Shown here: positions 28,501 to 40,500 of the stretch, piece by piece
Layout of the letters: the number at the start of each line of letters is the position of its first letter
How positions within the stretch are numbered: the stretch's first letter is position 1
Source of the DNA: Eudromia elegans
Taxonomy: Eukaryota; Chordata; Aves; Tinamiformes; Tinamidae
Direction: 5' to 3'
NCBI GenBank assembly: GCA_003342815.1
Contig: PTEX01000012.1
Coordinates: forward strand, 69,737-133,736
DNA length: 64,000 nucleotides
The notes under the pieces: generated by a model
What the model was told of the DNA's origin: nothing
What the model saw: the letters and a program-made list of their open reading frames with translations, nothing else
The model's database searches: none
Program-made: the position numbers and the translations under genes

Positions 28501-31500
28501 ATTGTGGAATTGTTTAAATGAGTGTCTTTCAGGCAGTTGTATTTAATCAGAATATTCTGTGAAAGCACTGGTATCTAGACAGAGTGTTTACTACTTGACA
28601 AAGGAAACAGGTTTTGTAAATCCTAGAGCCTTGGCAAGATTTGGGGGTTATATCATTGGAATGTGAGACATGCTTCCCACTGACCATATGTTGCAACAAG
28701 CCAGACATCTCATTCTGTAAATCTGTTGATGGAATGGTACAGTCTTGAGTTTGCAGAGTGGGGGTGGTGATTTCCTTCTTTACCTTCTGCACTTTGTCCC
28801 CAGCTGCCTTCCTTTCTGTGCTTTCCTCATCTTTCTCTCATTGCTTCTCAAAGAATCTCAGAATGGTGAAGGTTGGAAGGGACCTCTAGAGCTCATGTAG
28901 TCCAATTCCCTGCTCCAGCAGGGTCACCTAGAGCATGGGGCACAGGGTGGCATCCAGGCGGGTTTGGAAGATCTCCAGAGAAGGAGACTCCACAGCCTCT
29001 CCAGGCAGCCTGTTCCAGTGCTCTGTCACCTTCACAGGAAAGAAGTTCTTCCTCACGTGGAGATGGAACTGCCTGTGTTTCAGCTTGAACCCGTTACCCC
29101 TTGTCCTGTCATTGGCCACTAAAAAGACTGAAAAGAGTCTGGCCCCATCCTCTTGACACCCTCTCTTGAGGCATTTACACACCCTGATAACATCCCCTCT
29201 CGACTCCTCCTCACAGCAGAGATGCTGCAGTCCCTAGCACTCACAACTGAGTGCTTTCCTGTGTTATTGATAAATATGCCTGGTGAAAATGCAGAAAATG
29301 TATGGAGGAGTACAGTGAGCTGTGCAATGTACTTCCCTGTGTTTGCAACAATATGGGAGATGATTGTGAGATATTTTTGTAACAAACACATGTTTATAGT
29401 TTTTTTGTTTGGCTGCACTGCAGCTGGATTTGTCAGGCTACTGTGGAAAATCCTGAATTGCAGTTTGTAGGCTGAACTTCTGAACTGTTCGGTTCATTCA
29501 TTTTGTTAACAAAGCTCAGTGCTTTTCACTGAAAATGATGAGGTGTTGGTCATAATCTTAAAGCCTTTTGATAAAAGCAAGATAAAATACCTTACTCAAG
29601 CCTTAGCTGCATGTTTTAATGCAGTTGGTGAGCTGAGGTTTTGGACCAACCTTTGCCAAGTAGTAGTGGGATGAACATGGTTTGGTGTGTATAGTCTATT
29701 TCTGTCCTCTGCATATTTGTAGCAGGGGAATTTGAATTTTCTGTTGAATGGGATATTTATTCTCTGTTGAATATATAGTGGGCTCCAGTTGAAGTGAAGG
29801 GCAGCATTATTTTTTTTCTTTACTTGCATCAGCTGAAAAGTAATGAAGAATATTTTTAATTAAATTATCTTCATATTGTATGTAGAAAAATGTTTGAAAA
29901 ATGTTGATTTCTAAAGAGTGGTGGAGTACACGCAGCCTGCTAATGTGTCTGTTATTAACAAGATCTGACTTTATGGCACACGTTATAATTCAGTTATTTG
30001 AAGGTTTCTGTGTAATTGAGGTTACTAGATTTGTCTGGGCAAAAGAGGGAGGCAGAGACCCTTTTTCAGACTTACCATATACTCATGATCTGAAGGTGAA
30101 TGCTCAGAAGTTGTGATCAAAACAAATTTGACAGTAGTTCCGCTAGTGGAATAAATACAATATTTATGTGTTGATCTTGCTGAGAGTGGAATTTCTGACC
30201 CTCTATTTGCAGTCTATAGTAATGCTTTGTGGGGTGAGAAGCTGGAGAACATCTAGCTGCTGTGAGCTTAATTTATTCTGTAAGGTGCTTTGTTAATCTT
30301 TCATAGAAGCAAGCTTAAAACCATGCTAGAGTGTATGCAGCTCCCAATCTTTATTATGTAAGTTCTCATAAATACGACATATAGAGCCAGGTCCCTTTGA
30401 TTTAAATGTTGATGTCGATGTAACAGGGATGATTAGAAAGTGACTTATTAGAGCTTAGCACTTTTTTATGAATTTCTCTTTCTGCAGACATTGCAATTTT
30501 GTTATTATTCATGAAATGAAGTGAGCAGCTTGGTTGTTTCGTTGAAGCTCTGTGCTAAGCACTGCAGCTTTTTTTTTGTTCAGGCCTAAATATACTCTGG
30601 GGCGCAATAAAGACAGTAGATGCTCTTGAGACTGTTTCAGATTTAATTCCAAATAAGAATAAAATGCAAATTACAAAATTAATTTTTCACACATATCCCA
30701 AGTCTCTCTCTCTACTTTGCCCCACCAGAAGTCATTATGAAGCTTGAAATGCAATAAAATACATAGGCTATGACTTCATTCTCTCATTTTTCATCTTGCA
30801 AGTCTTATTGCACTGCCTGACATCTCATCTCCCAGCCCATGGATAGAGAGCAGATTTCATTACGATCTAAGCTGTAGCCAGAATGTGCTGATGAATGAGC
30901 CTCACAGATGCATATTTGTTTTGGCTAGAACTGTGGTTTCTCATTTGCACCTTGCAAATCTTCTGGATGTACAAAGTTTCCCTGGAAATCATGCAGGCGT
31001 GTGTGTGCGTGTGTGTGTGCATGGGTACTTCTGGTAACCCTCTTGAGGTGCTGGAGCTTTTTACCCCGTGTTCCAGACGAGTTGGACTGCATGTTGTGGG
31101 CACAGCAGTTTAGGAGCCATGAATTATGGTGTTGGTCATAAAATGGACAAATGCTCTGAGGGCTGTCTCCGTTCTCTTACCATCTCCTGCTTACCTATAG
31201 CAGATCAAAACAGGGCCCTCCTTCGTGCTGAGTAGCCATGAGGTGGTAACAGAGCCATTCTCAGGTTAAGAATATTTATGCCTGCAAATTTTGGAGAAAT
31301 AGAAGTCTATTCCTGCAGAAGCAAGAGTGATAATATGATTGGGAGTTCTTATCTTTTGCTGTTAAAATAGATTTTATTTCTATGTATAATCTTGAAGCAA
31401 AAATCCAAATTCAGGCATTTTGAATTCCCTTCAAAGAGCCATTGTGGTCAAGGCATTTGCTGAGGCATCTGGATTTAGTTCCTGTTTCCTTTGCAGGCTT

Positions 31501-34500
31501 TAAGATTGCTAAGAGATGCCTTATTCAGGCAGGATACTCTGCCTTCTCTGAAGAGCCCTTGTGCCGGGCTGAGAAGCGGTGTTGTGCCCTGCGCAGCTGC
31601 CGCCACCTGCAAACGATGCCCGTGACTCCCGTTCACGAGCAGGTGGCAGCCGCAGCGGAGGTTGCGGGTTAGCAGCCGAGTTCTCGGTAGTGTCACGGCA
31701 GAAAGGCAGCCACCTCGTATTCCCCCATGCCACAAGGCTGCCTCAGAACCTGTGTATCCATGACTGAAATGTGTCGGCTTCTGTTTGTCCTCTGGCCCAA
31801 AAGCCAGGCTCTCGATGCCTGGAGTTTTTAACACACGAGTAGTTGGCCGCTCCAAACCAAGTGTTGCCCTCTATTTCTTATTTCCTCTCAGTTTAATCTT
31901 CTGTGCGGTCCTTCCAGAGCTAATGCACATGAAGTGAAACAGCTGTCTTGATCCACTTTCTTATCATCACTTTTAGTCTGTCTTTTTCATCCAAGATAGT
32001 GAATTAAATGTGAGATTTGGTTTGACAGGGAACACGAGAAAAACACCGAGAGGTTTTTCCTTTTAGAAACATGTGCAAACAATTTTATTTTTTTTAGGCT
32101 AGAGAGCTTTGAAATATGAATGTGCTTAAGTACAGAGGTTGAGTGATTGTTTTAGTAAGTGTAACATAAATTTCCATTGTATAAATGCAAAAGAGAGAGG
32201 TTAAGCTGTGTGCATTTGATAGAACATGACATCTGTTTTTTTCCCCCTTTTTCTTCTCTGGTAGATTTTAACTGGTTCAAGAGCCGGTTTGGGGCGGATA
32301 TTCCCATCAGCAGGACAGATCTGCAGTATCTTCCCAGGCTGAAAGCCGCTGCTGATCAACATCATTTTGTCGTCAGTATTGTGGATAGAACAGCCCTCTG
32401 TTGTCAGACCAAAATAGGGGCAGCTTGATCACTAGTGTTTAGTGTATTAAATGTAAGGCAAGGTGTGGGTGGTTTCTCTTCCCATAGAAACTTAGAAGAG
32501 AGATAGTTATGAGAAGGAGATACTTAGGAGAAACAGAGGGAGAACACAGGAGCTCTTCTCCTGGTAGATGTTTGGGCACTGTGACCCAGGGCTGAGTCAA
32601 GCCTAAAGGCAGCGTTGAGAAAGAAACATTTTGTGTGCAGCTGTGAGCAGAGCAGCAGGCCCGTGCTGGGTGAGAGAGGGACCGCGGTTGTCCTGCCTTC
32701 ATCGCCAGGGAAGCTCCCTGAGCAGCCCCTGAGGATGCTGCTCACTGCGTAATGTGAGGGAAATTAAGAAAACAATCACTGGGTACGCTCCTGCTGTGAC
32801 ATTTTGAGAATATATACAGCTGTTCCGCTAAAATATTAACAGCTCGTGAATAATGCAGGCCCAGGGGTGTTTAAAATTCAAGAACATGCTTGACTTTACA
32901 TTTTACCAATTAGATTTCCATTAGATTTCACATACATTTCAGTGTTATTCTCACCCCTAGAAAGAAATTATGACTTTCTGCATTTAGTAACATGATGTAC
33001 ATTGCTGACACTGTCAGAGTAAGGGGAGTAAGGTGTTTACATCAAATACATTGTACTATCAGGGGAAGGATGTTAAGCAGTTCTTATTAAATCAAAAAGC
33101 ATCTTATATGGGTCACTAACAAGGGAGACAAAGGAGGGCTTTTGTTTTAGTTTCTGTTTTTTTTCCTTTAGGCCCTGGCAGGAGCGTTTTCAGTTTGGTG
33201 CCACCATTGACTTAGATGGTAGTAGTCTCTCAGACAGGGCTTAAATATGTGATCTGAGGCTCATCTGTGACAACAGTGCTGGAAAGGCCACTTTCTCATG
33301 TATCTCATGTAAATGTGGTAGCTGCACATCTATATCTTACATACAAAGGTACATGTGTTTCCATACTTGTACAGCTGATGTCTCTTCTAACCTTGCCCCT
33401 GGATCTTCACTTCTCTTTTTCTGTCAGTAGACTGAGGATACAAAGATACTTGAGGATACTTGATACATCTTGAGGCAATATTGCATTTTTATTTATTATT
33501 TTTTTATTATTATTTAATTATTTATTATTATTTAGTAAAATATTTTGAAGATTAAAAAATTGTGAATGGAAAATTATAATGATAACTTGTGGCTTGGAGT
33601 ATTAGTATGGAGTTCCTGCCTTTTAGTTTATTTTTTCTTCTTTTGTTGTGTTATTAGTGCTGTGATCTTGGATACCACGCAAGTCTGAACAGAGCGCTGA
33701 GAACGTACCTCTCTGCAGAGTATAACCTTGAAACCTCCAGGCATGAGGGCCTTGACATCATTGAAAATGCAGTGGACAGCTTGGAACCACGAAGTGACAA
33801 ACAGAGATTCATGGAAATGTTCCCCACTGCCTTTTGTCCACCAATGAAATTCGAGTTCCAGTCTCATATGGGCGATGAGGTCTGTAGTTAGTGACAAATG
33901 CAGGAAACCCCATGGTGACAGTTTCTATGTCTATGTACAAAGAAGCTTTCCTTGGCCTGAAATCAATTTATTTTCAGCAGGATATAGATGTTATCCCCTT
34001 TTACAAGGAGTTTGGTAAAAGCTGCCCAAAAGCAAATGGATCAGCAACAAGGTTTTGCAAAACTGGCAGCAGCTCTCTCTGCTGAGCTGCTTGAGAATTT
34101 CAGATGGAAACAGCCATATTTCCATCTGTTCTGTATTGCCCCATAAGGACACTGCTGGCCAAACTGTGGCCAGCCCAGTGCTGGCTAAAGTAGTGACCTG
34201 GTATCTTCACTACCTGCCTCAGCCCCAGCAGAGCTTGTGGGAGTGATTCAAGAGTAGCTGCAGGGCTGCTCCAAATTGTACTCACTGAAATGCAGCCTTC
34301 TTCCCTTCCTCCTCCCCCATCATCATCATCTTCTGCTATGCCGAGGACCTGTGTAAAACAGAATACAGAATAACCTGTATATATGTTTATTAAAGGAAAC
34401 TACAGGGCTTTCGTTACAAAGCAGCCATACAACGAGGCTGTGCTCTGTAGTCACAGGATGTGGTATGTAGTTCCATATCTTGTAACACTGATGTACTTTA

Positions 34501-37500
34501 AATGTAAATAGACAGATCTCATTGTTTGCTTTGTTACGTTTCAATAGCTTTGCCAGGCACTCACGTAGTTTTACAGAGAGCAACCCAAAACTCTGGATTT
34601 TATTTTCTTTGCCTCTTACAGCTCTTTTCGGTTCTTTGTTAGGTTTGTCAGGTCACTGCCCAGCAGCCTGTGCAAGCAGAGCTTATGCTTAGGTATCAGC
34701 AGCTGCAGTCACGACTGGCTACACTCAAAATCGAAAACGAGGAGGTAAGATCCATGTCTGCCCCAGCTGTGCTATGGGCACCGTTTTCAGCTGTGCAGCA
34801 GACACTGCAGGGTGCTGCAGAGTTTTCTGCCTGGTCAGAAGATATAAAGGATGGTAAAATGGCTTCAATCTGTGTGAGCTATTTTAATTTTACAAATCAA
34901 ATACTGGCAAATATGCTAAGTTGGAAGCATAAAAGAAAAAGCTCTTTATACACCCTTGCCTTTCCTGATAGTTGGAGACATTTCATGGGGTATAAATCAG
35001 TGCAGGATTTGGCACACAGTAAGTGCAGCTTTGTTTGCCCAAGTCATGTATAGAACAGAACCAGAACAAAACACCAACATATGTTGGTTTCACATAGCCT
35101 TTGTTCTTTCAGAAAAGATTTGAGATCTTTCATTATCAACTGATGAAAACATATGTGCATTTGCATGCTTTTATACCGCTGTCTGCTTTTTTTTTTTAAC
35201 TCTGTGTTCAAACTTTTATTTATCAATTCAATTCTGGGAAAATAAACCAGTTGTGTAAATATATTTCAACTCGGAGAAAAAAAGGTTAGTCTTTTTTAGC
35301 TAACACTTGTATTCATTTAGCCCACATGTATCATATAATAAGTTGAATTTTAAAGGAAGCTCTTATATTCTAGGCAATATGTACTTTGTAAAACCAAGTA
35401 ATGCTTGGTTGCATACAGTCAAGTGGTAATTCTCATTTGGATTGTTGAAATTACTGTATTTTCCTCACAGCTGCTCAGTCCAGTTTTAGGAAAGTATCGA
35501 ATGGAGAAGAATTGAAACAGGGTGATTTTTTCCTTCATTCATCCATATGTCTGTCAGCAAACTGTACTGCTTGAAACCCATTTTTGCTAGCCTGGAACTT
35601 GACTGTGAAGGTTGCTGGCTATGTAGAACCTCCTGTTGCAGCCACCTTCGTGAAAGCCTTAGATCCTGCATATACCTTTTTTATGTATTCAGCTCTCTGT
35701 TAGAAGCTTAAACTTGCATCAAATATATTATGAATGTAGCAGGATAAAATTACTGCTGCCTCAGCTTGCTATATATGAGTAAATGTGTTGAATGTGGAGA
35801 CTTTTTCCTGAGATGCCAGAAGAAAGAGCATTTGGCAAGTGACATAAAGTGTCACCAGGGTCTAAGTTTCTGGAATTCTTAGAAGTTGTTTGGTTGGTTC
35901 TTGCACGGTGTACATAAACCTCAACAAAAATCCTGATGTAGCCAACTACGCACAGATACTGTATGAGCATCTGTGTGAGTACTTCACTTACACAAAGCAC
36001 TGAATTTCTGTAGTCTTCTTTTAAGGGAAGATAGATCCTCACCTGACTAGAAAGTCTATCCTGAACAGAAAGTCCTGAATAGAAAGTCCTTTTAGAAAGT
36101 CCGTAATTTACCTGTCCATCTGGTCACCATACAGAATTCTGTATTTCACAGAAATTATGGTGAATGCTTGCCAGGGAGCATATTTTGAAGTTTTGTGATA
36201 AAAAAAGCTGCCGAGTTACTGTCTTCTGTGCCTACTCCATCCCCAAATTGCTACTTCGAAAGGGCAAAGGAATTTGGGCCATCTTTTGTGGTAGCTGAGT
36301 CAAAATCTGTTATGCTCTCAGCTGGAGCTATTTATAAACAGTAGTAGTGAATGCCTGTCATGGGAATAACTCACCTAGTAAAATAAAGTGTTTTTTTCTT
36401 TATAAAGAACAGAAAAGCTATGCTGTTCTCTATCCTCTGCTCTGACAGCAAAGGCAGGCTGCATAGTGGGCACAAATTGCACTTTTATCCTATTTAAGGC
36501 AGTGTAAAATATTTTCCATTTAAATGAGAACCCATTCCTATGCTAAAATATAAATGTTATTTCCTTTTTTTTTTGATGTACCCTTTTAGATTAGAATTTT
36601 TCTCGTTTTAATCATGAATGCCTAGCTCAAAATGCTAATGTCCATTAGACATGTACACGCATCTTTTTAGAACTGCCTAAATTCTGAAAATAGCTCAAGG
36701 AGATGGAAGGTGACAAAAACAAAAGGAAGGAGAAAGAGATTTTGACATTTGAGCACAAGGGCATGGGGGAGAGACACTGACAGGCATGAGAAGGAGGCTT
36801 TACTATGCTGGGGACGTGTGTAAAAGTGCCCGTAATTCTGAGTCTCTCTACTAGAGACCCTTCCAGCAGAGCTTGGAGGTAAATCATGTCCTCATGGATC
36901 TTGACAGTTACTTTTACTGCACTGTGTAGACGCTGCCTCCATGCCCTGGTTTCCACTGTGAGTGTCCACGCTCCACAAGTCCACCCACAAGGGGTGTAAA
37001 CTGCTCTTTCTCCAGCCTGCTCTTCCAGCTGCACTTCTGCTGTCTAAACACCACTGCACAGATGGGTTTTTCTCATGGAAGAACCTACAGCCTCCTCAGA
37101 TGTACCTCTGTTCAGCCACACTCTCATCTGGAGGTTTGACCATTCAGAGCAACGTGTCTGTATCGCTCATCATCCCAAGTCACAGGGACCATAATCAAAT
37201 CATGCCACATTTCTCTTTCATTCTAATTTCAAGAAACAAGTGCGGGAGACTGCCATACAGACAACACAAGAGTACATCCATGTTTGTGGGCTGCACCACA
37301 GCAAAGCAGAGAACTAAACATAGTATCTGCTCATGTTGTTCTTCATATATATATATATATAGAGAGAGAGAGAACTTATATATGTATATATATATCTGTT
37401 CTAGTGGACCCCATTTTTCAAATTAACACATCGCAGTAGGAGAGTGTGCCAGAGGATTGATTTGAGTAGCAAACTTCTGTTTTAAGCTGTTTTATTATCT

Positions 37501-40500
37501 GTTTATCTTGCCATTTGGTAAGCTGTGCTTTTTGACACCAGGTTAAAAAAACCACGGAGGCTACCTTGCAAACAATACAAGACATGGTTACCATTGAGGA
37601 CTATGATGTGTCGGAATGCTTCCAGCACAGTCGCTCGACAGAGTCTGTGAAGTCAACAGTCTCGGAGACGTACCTGAGTAAGCCCAGCATTGCAAAAAGA
37701 AGAGCTAACCAGCAGGAAACGGAGCAATTCTATTTCATGGTATGTTGGTTGCTTCCTCGTCCATGTGACGCCAAACACCTGAAGTGAATGTTATGCAGAA
37801 GTTCCTGGAATTTAGGAAATGTACATAATGATAGCTTGGTCTTCATCTCTACAGAAATTCAGAGAATATCTGGAAGGCAGTAATCTCATCACAAAGCTTC
37901 AGGCAAAGCATGACTTGCTGCAGAGGACACTTGGAGAAGGTAAATATCTCAAAATAAATTGAAAAGTGATTTGAGGCCATAAAGTGAATATTTCAAAGGT
38001 TTGAAGGAGATAATTAAAGCTTACTTGTCCAGTAAACAGAGGCCTGTTTTCTTTTTACCAGTCATAGTTTTGGTGCAGTGATAGGGCTATGTGCTACAAG
38101 GTGGCTTTATTTCCTCCACAGATATTCACTGTGCAAACATTTATGTTTGTTAAATGTTATGTCAGTTCAACTGACTTTATCTGGAAATGGAGCTACTGAG
38201 TGAGAAAGCTCAGTTCTGAAATGAGGGCTGACATAGTCTGTATAGGTTGATTTCAGAGCTGTGCCAAATGCTTTGCTCTCCACAGCAATTCGTGTTGTCT
38301 CTGGGTCTTTTCTTAAGAGATGAAGAAAGTGATTATTTTAACATGGCAAATTAGCCAGGACCAGTCTCTTATACTCTACTTGCTAGTGCAAATTCCCTGA
38401 TGTGCAGATTTGATCCTTCTTGAAGCCTGTCTCTTCAATGACTCCTTTTTGACAGGTAGCAAGTGAAAACCTAAACATTTTTTTATCTTATCCATTGTCC
38501 TGGTTGCTCTCCACGATTTTTAATAATGCATTTTTAAATATAAGTTGACTTAGGAGATGTTCATGATCAAAAGAACTAAAGCTGAATTACGACAGTAATG
38601 AATCAGCCCCTATATACAGTTCCAGACGATCTTTTACTAGTCTTCTCAACAGGCACTTCCTCATGGACCCAGAGGAAAAGCAGATTCATACTTGCCTAGA
38701 GGACTAGCCACACAGTGTGACATGATCTTGAGAGGAAGTGAATTACACAACAGAGTAAAAAATCCCCTCCTGAAGATTAAGGACTGTATGTAATTCAAAG
38801 TTCAGATTAAAGAGAGCAGACTTGTTCTCTGAAGAGCAATAGGATATGGCAATTTATTTTCTTCTTACTGCCAAAAACCTGTTGTTAATCAAATCTTTTC
38901 TTACTTCCAATACAAAAGAAGCAGCTCTACATTCAGCTGGGGAGGTGCCTAAACAACCATTAACATTTCTGTGACTGTGATCCAAAGCCCTAGCCCAGAC
39001 AGTGACTGCAGTTGGGGGATGAGAAATAAGTAGAGTTTTACTGCAGGGCTGGACTCTAGAAGTTCATAACTGCTTTTAAGCAACTGCATTATCTCCTTTT
39101 TGGTTGAAGTTTTCATATAATAGGCTCCTGTTCTAAATGGGTGTGTTGAGCAGTTTAGTCCAGCAAAACAACATGCACTTATGTCAGTCAAAACTGAGGA
39201 AATTTTTCCTCCAAATATTTACAGGAAATATATTTGGAAAAAAAAAGTAAATGTCTGTTATTTGGAAGCCCAGTAAAATACATTTTCATGGAGTGAAGGG
39301 AAAAAGAAAAAAGCAACAGAATCCTTTGCCTAATGCATGTGAGAAAGAAACAAAGGGAGAAGTGTATCAAAGGAAAATCAAAGAAAAACTTCCCAGCAGG
39401 ATGACCAAAGTGATAAATTGCTGCCAGAGGCTGGTTATTCTGCCATGCTTGGGCAGGTTTGGACCCTTCTGCTTGAAGAGCTCCCTTCGATGCCAACCCG
39501 TTGATCTTTTTCGCCCTTTGTTCCTCCACATGGTTGTTGTGCCATCACACTGTGGCACATAGAATAGTGCCCCAAATGTATGCATACACTTTCAGAGTGG
39601 TGATTTGAAGCAAAAGGCATCATTCTTGCAGGTTAAAAATTCCAAATACCCCATTTTATTGAGAAGTGTGCCTTGCATTACAATGTACATGCCTCAGAAG
39701 GAAGACCTGAATTCTGTGCATGCCTTGAATGGAGATGGCTGAACAAGTACTTTCATGGTGGAATTAAGAACATTATTGCTATAGCTGGTATAGAAATGAA
39801 TTTATAGGAAATTACCTTAACTCCTGCTCACTCAAACTGCCTTTTGTGGAGCCTTTTATGTCAGCAAGACAACAATGCATCAAATAACCCAGGGTGGTGT
39901 ATTAAATAACATGGGAGAGAATGGAGAGAAGAGAAAGGGAAGGAAGGGCTTGCTGAACTGTGAGGTTTTTCTTTGGCACCCTTCCTTGCTTTTATCTCAT
40001 CATCTCTCTCCTCTTGCTGTGCAGACCCTTGACAGGATGATGTAAGCTCAAGCTGTGGGGCGCGAGGTTAAGGGTTACACAGTCATTCTTCATGACTTAA
40101 ATATGAGCGAGGCCCTCACTGGGCCCGCCTCTCCAGCAGTGGGACTAACGGCAGAAAGCGGCTTGTGCCGTCGTTGGGGATCCACAAGAAATGAGCAAGG
40201 TGGACTGAGCTGGCCCCTTGCTCAGAAGTTCTCAGTTTAGGTTCTCAGAAGCATCAGGGAACGGATAAGAGAGTGTGGACAGAGTCATCTTCCAGAAGAC
40301 AGCGTTAGCAAGCAGTGAACAGGATGCTTGTGAAGTATGTTGGATACTTGGCAGTCAGGATGGCTCTCAAAAAAATTCTGTGGATGCCATTTGAGTGTAT
40401 CTCAAACAAGTCTGGTGTAAGGATGCACGTGGCATAAATCCAGATTTCAGTGTGATGTCCAAAATATGGGTGACGTTTGAATCCTGTTTCACTTGATCTG

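Larger units (their letters stand above)
26792..33657 (+). other. SRGAP1: Intron 6
   Basis: This 6866-nt GT-AG intron contains an antisense CR1 at 28850-29215, a GT-rich simple repeat at 30997-31020, a GC-rich patch with an inverted repeat at 31560-31690, and an ATT-rich run at about 33486-33536. No exon was identified. Confidence 0.9.
34745..37541 (+). other. SRGAP1: Intron 8
   Basis: A 2797-nt GT-AG intron. Its first 306 bases are open in the frame of the preceding exon. AATAAA motifs occur at 35241-35246 (followed by GTTGTGT) and 36382-36387. An AGAAAGTCC motif repeats about four times at 36048-36102. A compound TA/AG/TA microsatellite sits at 37345-37395. No further exon was identified. 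Confidence 0.88.

Noticed and set aside
33628-33897. An 89-codon antisense ORF
   Set aside because: It is the shadow of exon 7 on the opposite strand.
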